DNA from: Shinisaurus crocodilurus
Taxonomy: Eukaryota > Chordata > Lepidosauria > Squamata > Shinisauridae
NCBI GenBank assembly: GCA_021292165.1
Contig: CM037878.1
Location: 253,939,921 to 254,003,920, forward strand
DNA: 64,000 bases
Direction: 5' to 3'
Below the pieces are notes generated by a model, which did not search any database, had not been told where the DNA came from, and saw nothing but the letters and a program-made list of their open reading frames with translations. The position numbers and the translations under genes were made by a program. Of this stretch, positions 42,031 to 52,710 are shown piece by piece; position 1 is the stretch's first letter; the number at the start of each line of letters is the position of its first letter.

Positions 42031-42612
42031 CAGGCCAACGTGATCATATTAAGCCAGTGCTTTAACATCTGCACTGGCTGCCAGTCCATATCTGGGCCGG
42101 ATTCAAAGTGCTGGTATTAACTTACAAAGCCCTAATGGCTTGGGGCCAGGTTACTTGAAGGATCGTCTCCTCCTATATATACCTGCACTGCACAGCCCCC
42201 AAGATCATTCTCAGTGGTCCACCTCTGAGAACCCCTGCCAAAGAAAGTGAGGTGGGTGGCTACTAGGAAGAGGGCCTTTTCTGCTGTGGCACCTTTGTTG
42301 TAGAATGAACTTCCCAGAGAGGCTCGCCTGGCACCTACGTAATTTGTTTTCTTTCTCTGGCTCCAGGTTAAGACCTTCTTATTTTCCCAGGCATTTTAGT
42401 CTAGTTTTAGTCTCTGTTTTAAATTATTTAATGTATTTTAAATCTCTGTACTGCTGCTAGGCTTTAGTTCAGCTTTTACTCTTATTTTATATTGTAGTTT
42501 TAATTTTTTTAATTTTTATACTGCATTTTATGTTGTATTTTGTGGTTTTAATTGTTGTGAACCGCCCAGGGAGCTTTGGCTATTGGGTGGTATACAAAAT
42601 GTAATGAATAAA
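42031..42612 (+). mobile_element. L2-type LINE 3' end inserted in CR1
   Basis: Frame-broken L2 ORF2 end (an H-I-LHWLPV-like block at about 42055, then FKVLVLTYKALM, then RRAFSAVA-like AGGGCCTTTTCTGCTGTGGC). An AT-rich 3' region follows, ending GAACCGCCCAGGGAGCTTTG, then GCTATTGGGTGGTATACAAA and AATAAATAA. Confidence 0.75.
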
Positions 42613-42692
42613 TAAGTAGGTTAAGAAAAGGGTAATGAAGGCATTGCGTATCTTTAGTTTGGAAAATAGAAGACTAAGGGTGCAATCCCGAT

Positions 42693-43133
42693 CAGGGGAG
42701 GCTGGTGATTCCTATGTCAGTGGGGCTCCTTATTTATTTATTTATTTATTTATTATATTTATTCCCCACCTTTTTTCCTGCAAGGAACCCAAGGTGGCTT
42801 ACATAATCCTCCTGTTCCTCGCCATTTTATCCTCACAACAACCCTGTGAGGTAGGTTAGGCTGAGAGTCAGTGACTGGCCCAAAGTCACCCAGTGAGTTT
42901 CATGGCTGAGCGGGGACTAGAACCCGGAGCTCCCGAGTCCCAGTCCAAACACTCTCACCACTACGCCACACTGGCTCTCTTTTATTTTGAGCTTCATAGA
43001 AGCTATCCATGGTGCTCCGTGGTGGTGAACCTATTTTGGGGGATGGAGTTCAGCACCATGGATAGCTCCTGTACAGCTCAAATAGAAAGCTGCAATGGAT
43101 AAGGAGCCCCACTGACACAGGAGTCACCAACCT
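42693..43133. mobile_element. hAT-type MITE, CAGTGGAGGCTGG family, with both arms
   Basis: Starts CAGGGGAGGCTGGTGATTCC and ends GGAGTCACCAACCTCC. The inner pairs are GAAGCTATCCATGGTGCT with AGCACCATGGATAGCTCC, and GGGGCTCCTTA with TAAGGAGCCCC. This copy keeps both outer arms and shows the element is almost a full palindrome. A MIR-like SINE interrupts the left arm. The 8-bp duplication is not readable. Confidence 0.7.
42722..42980 (-). mobile_element. MIR-like SINE nested in the hAT MITE
   Basis: Antisense of a complete SINE: a TTTA tail repeat, CCTTTTTTCCTGCAAGGAAC, CCAAGGTGGCTTACATAATC, the core (CAACAACCCTGTGAGGTAGG), the B box (GGACTAGAACCC) and the A box (CCACTACGCCACACTGGC). It is the youngest member of this nest. 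Confidence 0.85.
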
Positions 43134-43527
43134 CCCTCCTATGTGTGTTTAGACAGGAAAAAAAAGTCCTACGGTTCTCAGCAGGCTGGGAATGCTGCGA
43201 GTTATAGGACTATTTTCTGCCTAAGCATGCATAGGATTGTGCCTAAAAGATACCCGAAGGGCTTTGAAGAGAGCAAAGACTTGTTCTCTGCTGCTTTAGC
43301 AGGCATGACAAGATCTAATAGACTTCAGTTACAAGACGGTAGATTTTGGTGGAACATTAGGATAAACTTCTTAATAGTAAGAGCAGTTTGACAATGGAAC
43401 CAATTACGTAGAAGGATGGTGGGCTGGAGGTCTTCAAGTAGAGACTGTACAGCCATGTGTTAGGTATGCTGCAGCTCTGGATTGCTGCATTGAGTAGGGG
43501 GTTGGACTAGATGGCCATGTTTTAATG

Positions 43528-44148
43528 ATTCTATGCATGTTCACTCAGCCATACGTTCCACCGTGTTGGTGGGGCTTACTCCCAGATGTGTGTGTATAGG
43601 ATTACAGCCTTCCAATGCAATTGTATATAGGGCCTACTCAGATGCAAGTTCTACTGAGTTCAATGGGGTGCATTCACAAGTAACTGTGCATATAGGACCG
43701 CATCCTTACAGTGTGATACCAATGCCCATTCAGTGTTATGGGGTGGCAGCATTTTAGTGGAGAATAGGTTTTAGCCGTTTTAAATTTTGTATGCTTTAAT
43801 TTTGTTGTAAGTCAGCTTGACTCTTTTTTTTTTTTTTTTGGAGAAAGGTGTCTACGAAATGCCTAATAAATTATATGATGACGATGATTACACATCATTT
43901 TGTACTAGAACCATGCTATGTATGGGCTTGCAAAATTTGCATGTACTTTTGTATATGCATGTGTGGCAGTAGAGGAGCAGACATGCTATTGTTTTTTTTT
44001 TGTTTTTTTTTGTTTTTGCCTACCTTAAGACTGTGAAGCAGCCCTATCCTATGTCACATCACATGTGCTTGTAACATACTGTGTGCATTGGGAAACCGAC
44101 TTGCTACTTTTCTTAACACAAAAATCTCTGCTGGTATGGTGGTCTTGG
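43528..44148. other. Two decayed family B MITEs, otherwise nothing
   Basis: GGCTTACTCCCAGATGTGTG then TATAGGATTACAGCCTT (about 43573-43610) and CTACTGAGTTCAATGGGGTG to ATAGGACCGCATCCTTA (about 43611-43709) are family B fragments in tandem. T runs lie near 43824 and 43990. Confidence 0.45.
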
Positions 44149-44224
44149 CTTCTTCTTCTTCTTCTTCTTCTTCTTCTTCTTCTTCTTCTTCTTCTTCTTC
44201 TTCTTCTTCTTCTTCTTCTTCTTC
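44149..44224. repeat. (CTT)n microsatellite
   Basis: About 25 uninterrupted TTC units, followed by CGTCGTC. A long homopurine-homopyrimidine tract able to form triplex (H-DNA). Confidence 0.95.
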
Positions 44225-44747
44225 GTCGTCACTAAGAAATACAGCTGCCTTCTAACAGCCATACCTTGCCACACCCCTCTGTACAATCTGCAATTCTCTC
44301 TCTCTCGCTCTCTCCCCCACCCCTCTTTTTTCCTAGCAATCTCTGTACAGTGGGAAAGTCGCCGGGTAATTGGGTCCAGATTGGATACATTTAAATATTC
44401 ATGAGGCTGGCAGAGGACTGAGAGGGGGTGGTTGCCTTGATAGTGGTGGTAGGGGGGTGGGGGGTGGGGAAGTGACTAGTCACTGAGAGCTGCCAGTGAA
44501 CAATTCTGGGAAAGAGAGAGAGAGAGAGAGGGAGAGGGAGAGGGGGGGGAGAGAGCATGTGTGATGAGCAATAGCTGTGGACCTTACAGTTGCTGCTAAC
44601 TGCCCTGGTGTGTGTGTGTGCAAGAGAGAGAGAGAGAGAGGAGAGAGAGAGGGAGGGGAGGGAGTGAAGAGGGTGGGGGAGAGATAAGAAAGAGAGAGAG
44701 AGAGAGAGGAGGAGGAGGAAAAAGGAGAGAGAAGGAAGGAAGGAACA
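44225..44747. repeat. Cluster of purine/pyrimidine tracts
   Basis: A CT tract near 44296-44330, then GA tracts at about 44512-44550, 44620-44655 and 44690-44745 on the same strand, with a GT tract between (44608-44622). The serine/leucine- or arginine/glutamate-rich open frames across it are composition artefacts. Confidence 0.85.
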
Positions 44748-45144
44748 CCAAGGAAGAAAGGGGACAATACAATCATGCTGTGCTGTATGAGAAGAACAAA
44801 ACAGGTAGAGCTGAAGATTTTATACTTCTTTCTCCTGAGAAATTCCTAGACTGTTGGCTGGATGTCTCTCTGTGTGAGTGTGCCTATATCTGTGTGCAGG
44901 AGAGAAAGGAAGATTTCTCTCTCTGCTCTTTAACTGCTTCTAAGCTGCGATCTGCTTTGCAATTCTTTTTAGCATCTTCTTACTGAAGGCTCAGATCACA
45001 CACCCTTTCTGTGAATGCAGAGGTGTGTGTGTGTGTGTGTGTGTGTGTTTTGCCTGTGGAATCGGCGGGTGGGTGGGGGAAGGCTGTTTAATGATCAGAA
45101 TTGGGGAGAATCAAGGGGGTACCCCCTCCCTCCTTAGAAACACA

Positions 45145-45186
<42 letters not shown>

Positions 45187-47035
45187 CGCGCGGGGGGGGG
45201 AACTGTGGGAAGAAGATGCATTGCACAGGATTGTCTAGCTTGGATTTTGACGGTATGAATATGGATTGGAGGATTTATAGAGATGTGATTCTGCCTTGAA
45301 AGTGTGTGTGTGTGTAGGGGGAGAGATTCCCTTTATACCTCCAAAGATACCAACTGCATTTTGAATAATAGATAATAATGCTTTCTGTTTGTGATTATTT
45401 GCTCGGATGAAGATTAAAGGGTATGTGCTAGCCAAGGAGCTTGAAAGATGAGTGATTCCCCGTTCCCCCACCCTTTAGGAACAACTCGAAGAATAACAGA
45501 TCTATCATTTATTTTCTTTTTCTCTGAAGCGTGAAAGGGACATTTTATTAAGTGGAAAGTAAATTAGCTGCTAGGAGAGAAGAGTGGATTGGGGTTCCCT
45601 CTTCTGCAGTCCCTTTCGTACCAAGAGCACTTGGGCAACTGAGCACCAGCTGCTAAAATAGACAGAGGACCACGCCTCTGTTAGCTCTGAGCTCCGATGG
45701 GATGGGAGAGATGGAACAGTATAAACTTGGTGGAAACCAGTTAATCTCTTATTGGTCCCATATGATTTGGGCGGATTTTTTTTTTTATTGGGGGAGGGGG
45801 GGCTGTGGAAAGGCTGAGAAGGCACCGCACTTTCAGCAATTAAAAAGAAGGGCGAGCCAAAATAAAAATGGGGGAAATAGCCTCAAATAGCCTCCTGCCC
45901 CTCCCCCTGGCACACCTCTCATGTTAAACTCCTCTTTAGGTGGACATTCTGCTCCAAATCTTTCTTTGTGAAGAGAAACATGGACTAGCTTCCGATTTAG
46001 TGAAGCTGGAGCAGGGCTTTTGGCTTTTGATGTCTGCTAAAAGGCTTTTGTATATGTAAAAGATGAAGACCTTTTTTTAAAGAGCACTCTCAACAGACAT
46101 TTTGTAGTGTGGCTGGTTGCTGCCTTTTGGTATATCTAACACAGCATTACCATAATGCAGTATTCTGGGGAAGGGTGTGGGGAGAAGACGAAAATGATCA
46201 CTTTAGAAGTATCTGAACACTGAGATGTAAAATGTATTTCTGAGCCAACATATATGTTGGGAAGGTGGTCTGGATGGAACATCATTAGGGTGGGGTTGGT
46301 GGATGGGAACCCCCACTTGCATTAGCATCTATTCCCCATGTATGTTTTAGGCATCCTCCAGTTGGTAGCATGTTCACTAACACCTGAAGAAAAGTGGGCA
46401 CAGAACATGTTGCAGGCAGCCAGTGTAGACCACATTGAGTAGCCATATGTAAGATGAAAAGGGAGGAGGAGGAAGAAGCAGACAGAAAGGCAAAATGACA
46501 TAGCAGTGAATGGGTTGGCTTAGCACATTTTCAAATAAGGTAGGAATCTCTGAAGGTTTTGGAAGTGATAGTCAGTGAAAGCCAGGTTCACCGTCTTTTC
46601 AGAGCTGAGCTATAGAACACATGGCTTAAAACCCTGCCCACCTCATGCCTTACAAGCTCACACACCTGATTTTTTTTTTTAAAGCTTTCCTAGTTTTCAT
46701 ATGTGTATTTATAATTCTGTGGCAGATAGGCTGCTGGATACAAAAAGAAGAAAAAAAGAAAAGAAAACCCCCATAGCCACCAGCCACACCCCTTTACGCA
46801 CCCCTATGGGGACATTTTTCCATAGATGCAAGCATACATCCATCAATTCCACACATCTAAATATACTTATCAATTTACCATATTCCATGCACATACTTTC
46901 GCAGACACAAAGAGACACACCCATGCATGTGCATTCATAGACGTAACTGCACATCGGTGCGCACAGGTGCAAACCTCGCTTCAGACACACCCACACATAT
47001 ATGCATCCCCATTCATACCCTTGGACTCATACTGC

Positions 47036-47070
<35 letters not shown>

Positions 47071-47308
47071 TCACAGTGTTGCTTAACAAGTTTGAACCCA
47101 TTCCTTAAAACCCTTAACTGGAAAAAGGAAGGACCATGCTCCCCCATTCCCATCCCTCTTTTCCCCAATCCCCATTCAGAAAAGGAAACCCAAATAACAG
47201 TGATGCTAATACTGATGATCTGAAGTGGGTGTTTCCCAAATATAGGAAGGTTTCCTTGGTATCTGGGGAATCCCCTCCCTGTATGTTTGCCTGCAAAAGG
47301 ACAAACAG

Positions 47309-47342
<34 letters not shown>

Positions 47343-50240
47343 AAATCTTAAGTACCGTACATGTCTTTGCATGCATCTGTATCAGTCATGTGTGTTTGAG
47401 TGTATGCGTATCCTCATATGTGGCACCATAGCAGGATGCATATAGAAAAATATAAAACAAACTAAGGTTAAAACCATAGATGGTTTTTATCCCGCCCTCC
47501 TCCAGAACCAATGTTCTATAGTTTGTTCCTGCAATCAGAAGGCACAGAATGAAACATTATACTTTGCTGGCCTTGCAGAGGCATTACTAAGATTTTTTAC
47601 ACCTTCGCAGCTATAAGATTTTGCCTATAAAAAAACCACATCTTTAAGAATACTGAAAGATGGTGCAGATGGACAACCCCCCCCCCCAAGAGCTTAGATT
47701 TGGGAAGAATTTGAAAACGGAACCCTAAAGTTTATTCTGTACTCTGTGCCTGGGAAATGTGCTGCAGACTAGATATATTTCATGATGAAGTAATAGCTGT
47801 GCATCTCTTATATTGTACTATATTGTGCTGTACTGGAACAGACAGACAAACACTATAGTGGGTGAGTGCTCTGTAATGGATTGAATGGGTGATTAAATAG
47901 GAACCAGTGTTTCCCACTTGTAGGTGAGATGAGCCTGGTCTTATCCTGTGCTTCCCTGATAAGCTAGTGCTTGAGAGAAAGAGAGGTTTGAATCCTGCCA
48001 CACCCATGAAATCAAAGGAAGGGGAGGGGTACAAGGAGGAGGTGGACGGCGAGAGCGAGCCTGCATTTCTTTCCTCTTCCACATGAGCAGCATGGATAAG
48101 CAGGGCTGTACCTATCTATCAAGACACTATTTAATGCAACGGGAGAGGAAGCAAGTGTTAAGGGACCATTTCAGCAATTACATAGTGCATAGTACCTTTT
48201 AACACCAGGAAGGCAGAAAGGTAGAGAGGAAGATGGAAAGAAAAGAGAGGAGTAAGCCCCGAGAGGAGGTTTTATTGCTTTAGGGTATCTAGAATCTCAT
48301 TTAAAATACATTGATTATGCTGCATTTTGCAGAGGTTGCAAAGTTGCAAGGCATGTTTGTACCTTTAAATGCTGAGGCAGGGAGGAGAGAGGGAAGGGAG
48401 GAGAGGAAGAGGGATTGTTCTTCTTAGAGGGGTGTGGGGGGAAGGGAAGGATGCATCTGAGGCCGATTATCTCCTGGTATAGTGCCGCACACCAGTGCCA
48501 TCACAATAAAGCCAATAGAACTGTATCAGTAAGCACTATGCATAAATCAAGTCACAGCCAGAGTTTGTCTTTAAGGGAGACATGTCAGGTGGCTTCTCAA
48601 AACTTTTAATTTCAGCACGTTAGATTTTCTATGATTAAAGGTTTTTAAGGATCCTATGTTCCTTCCACGGCTATTGTCTTTGGAGATTTCTAATAAATCA
48701 AATGTCTGCATTGAAATATTCTCACTCCTCCCCACCCCTGCAATTTTCTGATCTCCTTGGTTATTATAGAAATGGATTTTTCATAAATCACTTAATGTAG
48801 CCCATCTCCCACTGCATACATGAGCTTCCCCAGATATTTAATTGAAAGCAGTCCTTTTTAAAGTAAAAAGCAAGCAAGGTGGTTAGTGGAAGATGTGATT
48901 CTTGCTTTGCCAGTACAACTTTCCCATCAGTATTCATTAGGCAAAAGATATGTCTGCAACCGCACCCACTAGAGGTTAAAGGTTTCCCAAGAAACACCTG
49001 GAAACCATTGGCGTGTGTGTGTGTGTGTGTATGTATGTGTGTTTTCCTTGGTTGTGCAAGAGAAAGCCATCTTTCAAATGGACAGATACACTTCTCCTGG
49101 CTGATGCTGAGAAGATTTTCAAAACTCAGAATCCTCCCACCACTTTTTCAGGGTGAAAATATGAGTCAATCCTACATATAGAAGATGTGCATAACCTGAG
49201 GCTGTCTTCCTGTGCAAGGATGATATGATGTGATTGTCCCAAAGGCAGTGTTCACAGACTATGAGTTCAGTCTACACCCCCCCTGACTGCACCCCCTTGG
49301 TGCTGTGTTTTGTCACACCAGGTCTGTGGACTGCAAAGATCTCCCATCCTCTTTTGCTGTGTTAAGTGTTTAAGACACATTTCCCCCTCTATCCCTTTCT
49401 GGAGGGACAGGGCTCTGCTGGTCATATACTGTCAGGCTGCCTCCCTATTCTGGGTGCTCAGAGATGTCTTTATGTTGAAGGGTGTGGATGACCCAAAGGC
49501 TCTGCTTGTCCTTTTCTTAAGATGTGTCTGTATAAATGATGGGTTTCCTCAGTCATGCAGTGGGCATATGTAGAAGCTGCAGGTTCCCAATGTGTCACAC
49601 TGGGAGGATGTTTGCAGCACAGGTATTATCTTCCTGCCCCATGGTGTGATGTTTATGCACAAATCCTGGGCTAGTTTTATGCCTTGGAGGCATAAATTAT
49701 CAAAGGGCTTCTCCCCCCCCCCCCCCCCCCCCCGTGATCTGTGAGTTTATAATCTGCAGGCTCCTTTCTGCTGCTGCGGAATAGTGTGTCTCAGCCGAGA
49801 GTTTTTGACACCCCAGTTTGAATGGGTACACACAAACATTGAAAAGGGTTTTTCAAACAAGGATGTTGTGTGTGTTGTGTATCAACTACCTTCTGCTTGG
49901 CTTCTGTGTAGAGGCCTAGTTTTCAGGACCCCAGAGCACTTGTAACTCCCCATGATCATGAGTATTGATGATATGCCAGCCAGATCAGCATTTTGGAAAT
50001 GAGAGGCGTATCTGTCCTTTGCGGTTCTGTGGAGTTATAGAGTTTTAATATAAGGTCCTATAATGCTAAGGCAAAAAGGTGTAGAAGTGGTTCATACCAG
50101 TGGCTACCATGACAAAAACTCCATGTAGTTGGGCTGCACATTGTGTATGCAAACATCACTGTACATGACTCAAGTGAGCTACATGGTTACTTTCCAAGTT
50201 TCTACCAATAGCTCCATTGGTGGTATAGCACTAAGGTGGA
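44748..50240. other. Repeat-poor stretch, no gene recognised
   Basis: The longest stretch without an obvious transposon. It has GT tracts (45022-45049, 45150-45190 grading into CG, 45301-45316, 49014-49042), a CA tract (47039-47068), a CT tract (47312-47339) and a run of 21 C (49713-49733). It could hold regulatory DNA or an untranslated first exon of a neighbouring gene, but no open frame, splice pair or motif supports a call. Confidence 0.4.
49713..49733. repeat. C homopolymer of 21
   Basis: Uninterrupted run of cytosines, preceded by CT and followed by GTGATC. Prone to slippage, so the length in the assembly may be unreliable. Confidence 0.95.
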
Positions 50241-50261
50241 AAGGAATCGTGCAGCTAGGAA

Positions 50262-50690
50262 ATGGACAGAAATTTGTTCAGTTTGCATTTTAATGTGAAC
50301 TTACCTAAGTATGTGCACTCAAACCAATACACAAACCAAAACTCAGTTATACTTCAAAATGTACAGTTCTTTGAATTTTGGGATGGAGTTCTCCAACTTA
50401 AAAGTGCATGCAAAAATGTGCATATTAGGGGGATGTGCACAGAAAAATGTATATATTAGTGAAAATAACATCAAAATACATTATATTAGGAAAATTGCCA
50501 GCCAAAATGTGCATATTAAACAAAATTGCATACAAAATGCATGCATTGGGAGAAATATGCACAAAATTCGTACAGATTTTCAAGTGAGCTTTTAAAAAAC
50601 AAATCTCAATGTTTGGGACAAACTGAACTTAAGGCTGGAAAAATGAGAAACCGAGAGAATCCAAAATTAATAGCTTTGTCCATCCCTATG
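50262..50690. mobile_element. Periodic-core element, family P, fullest copy
   Basis: Order of parts: a lead-in (TGTTCAGTTTGCATTTTAAT, AAACTCAGTTATACTTCAAA); a core of imperfect units around TGTGCATATTAGGGGGATG, ATGTATATATTAGTG, TGTGCATATTAAAC and TGCATGCATTGGGAGAAA; and an exit reading GCTGGAAAAATGAGAAACCG, then GCTTTGTCCATCCCTA. The short open frames across it are not coding. The end CATCCCTA is shared with other copies. Confidence 0.65.
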
Positions 50691-51217
50691 GGGAACCTAC
50701 AAGTATGTCTTACTACTGCAACATGTAGCCCAACCACACAAGAACAGTTTTGCGGGAGCCACTATGCCACAAAGAACCATGGCCTAACTCAGTTAACAAT
50801 CTAATTCAGAAGATCGAAGAAGCAAACTGAGGCCAGATTTGTCACAGCATAATTGTAATATCAAAGAGAAGACAGTTCCTTTTTGGGACATGCGACTGCT
50901 CAAATTCTGGATAATCTGAAAGCTACATGAAAGCTACATGTGTACAAGAAACAATACTGAAGAACATGAAAAGGAGAAAGGCAAGAGAAGATAAGCAGCC
51001 TTCTCTACAAGGAGAAGCTTGTTGGATAAAGCTACAATTGTTTTGTACTGGTCCTTCTTGAGGTAAGATCCAATTAGGATGAGAAGCAAAGAGGCAAAGG
51101 TTAGGGAGATACTATATAAAAACTGAAGATTCAGAATGTCTCACACTAGTCAATAGAATTCACACAAAAAAGAAAAAGAGAATAAAAGAAAGAGAAGAAA
51201 ATATACCCCATCAAAGA
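50691..51217. other. No gene recognised
   Basis: No recognisable feature. Confidence 0.45.
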
Positions 51218-51345
51218 GCCTACCCCAACCTGGTGCCCTCCAGATGTTTTGGACTACAACTTTCAGCATTCCTGACCATTGGCCATGCTGGCTGGTGCTA
51301 GGGGTGATGAGAGGGCACCAAGCTGGAGAAGGCTGTACTAACGTA
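51218..51345. mobile_element. hAT-type MITE (CAGCCTTCCCCAACC family)
   Basis: CCTACCCCAACCTGGTGCCC to CACCAAGCTGGAGAAGGCTG, with GGACTACAACTTTCAGCATT inside. It is collinear with 19510-19645. The duplication is not clear. Confidence 0.65.
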
Positions 51346-52710
51346 GAACTATGGTCCCCTTCATGTCCATACCCAGTCACATGGAAGCCATTTCTCCATA
51401 GTGCTATCCCAGGTTGCTGTGGTATGAGCACTGATGGTTGGGACCATTCGCATGGACCTTTACTGGCCAATCACCACCCTGCCAGATGGGTGCACAGTGA
51501 TCAGGTGGGAAAGACCCAGAAAATGAGCCTCGGCCACGTGCTTACAGGATTCATATGCAAACTGTAGCCACATGGGATGGCACTTCAAGGAAGACGCTCC
51601 CATGCAGCTGTGTGTGCATGCATGTGTAGAGGTGACCTGAAGCAAAAAAATAAAATAAAATAAAGTTCACCAGGCAACACAGTACGCACCCTTGCCCTGA
51701 ACTCAGGTAAGAGACTATCAAAGTAAATGAAAAGGAGTAAGGCCACATGGGTCAGTAGAGGGAGCTGTAAGAAAGGTAGGTGTGTGTGTCTGTGTATGAA
51801 AGGGGTATATGGGGGGGGAGAGATGGGGGGGCAAAAGGTTTCTCTAATAATCTTAATGCTTGCTAGTTAAAAAAAAAGATATGGGGGGACACAAGTCTCT
51901 AAACTGGTTGGGAAAAGCTTCTGGCCTAGTTGAGACTGGCAAAGAAATCCTATGCATGTCTACACAGAAGTAAGTCCCTTGAGTCCAGTGGGACATACTT
52001 CAAAGGGCAAGTGTATAGAACTGCAGTTGCAGCCACACACTGGCAGAGGCTGGGAAAGCCTCCCTTCATGCCTTCCTTTAAAGCTCTCTGGATCTGCTTA
52101 TGGCAGGGATGGGAATCCAACAGCCTGGCAGCTTCTTCCCCATTGCCACTGTATGCTTACTTCTGAGTAGTCATGTAGAGGCATGGTGTTAGGTATGTGA
52201 TTTGAAAGTGATGCTGAATAATTCAGCCCTGCTTACTTCTGAGTAGACATGCAGAGACGTGTCCTGCTCATTTGTGAGTATACCTGCTTCCTACTATAAA
52301 TCGGCAGCAGTGGTTTTGGGAGGATGGATTTTTCAACCCAGCCCACTTTTGCCTGTGGCCCCTCCCACCTTTGCTTTTGACCCCCACAATTAGAACACGG
52401 CCCCCGACAGCTTCTCCAAAATAGAATCTCACCCTCGGGCAGAAAAAAGGTTCCCCTCACTGACTTATGGAGTCCGCCTTATACTCTGAAAATGATTTTT
52501 GTGATGTGTAGTTCTGGACTAAAGGAAAAGGAAACAATTTCATAATTCTAAAATTGTAATATGATGACATTAATTCACTGCAGGTTTACAGAAAGTATTT
52601 CCCCCATGTAGTCTCCTCATGCTGCACACATAGCAGTGGTGGTGTGATAGCCTTTTTTCTATGGTGCAATCCCAGGTTGTGGTGAGCTTCATTTGAATGA
52701 TGCAATCATG
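51346..52710. other. Decayed family B MITEs, no gene recognised
   Basis: Family B pieces lie at about 51946-52030 (ATGCATGTCTACACAGAAGT ... GTATAGAACTGCAG), 52150-52185 and 52225-52262 (CTTACTTCTGAGTAGACATG). A run of G lies near 51812. Confidence 0.5.

Larger units (their letters stand above)
42675..43246. mobile_element. Family A MITE with TAA duplication, itself interrupted
   Basis: The element at 42678-43243 is flanked by TAA on both sides. The left end GGGTGCAATCC is followed immediately by the hAT MITE; the rest (CTATGTGTGTTTAGACAGG ... TAAGCATGCATAGGATTGTG) resumes after it at about 43138. TTA elsewhere and TAA here fit the TWA target of Harbinger transposons. Confidence 0.7.
41755..43527 (+). 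mobile_element. CR1 LINE copy broken by nested insertions
   Basis: Collinear CR1 pieces resemble the young copy at 52711-53917. They are 41755-41860 (GAATATGAGCCAACAGTGTG, TAGGCTGTATTAATAGAATA), 41926-42030 (AAGACCTCATTTGATGTATT), 42613-42674 (ATCTTTAGTTTGGAAAATAG) and 43247-43527 (GGGCTTTGAAGAGAGCAAAG to GTTGGACTAGATGGCCATGT). Between them are an antisense L2 tail, an L2 fragment and a composite of a family A MITE, a hAT MITE and a SINE. Old and non-functional. Confidence 0.8.

Noticed and set aside
44480..44986. Arginine/glutamate- or serine/leucine-rich open frames
   Set aside because: Translations of GA, CT and GT microsatellites.
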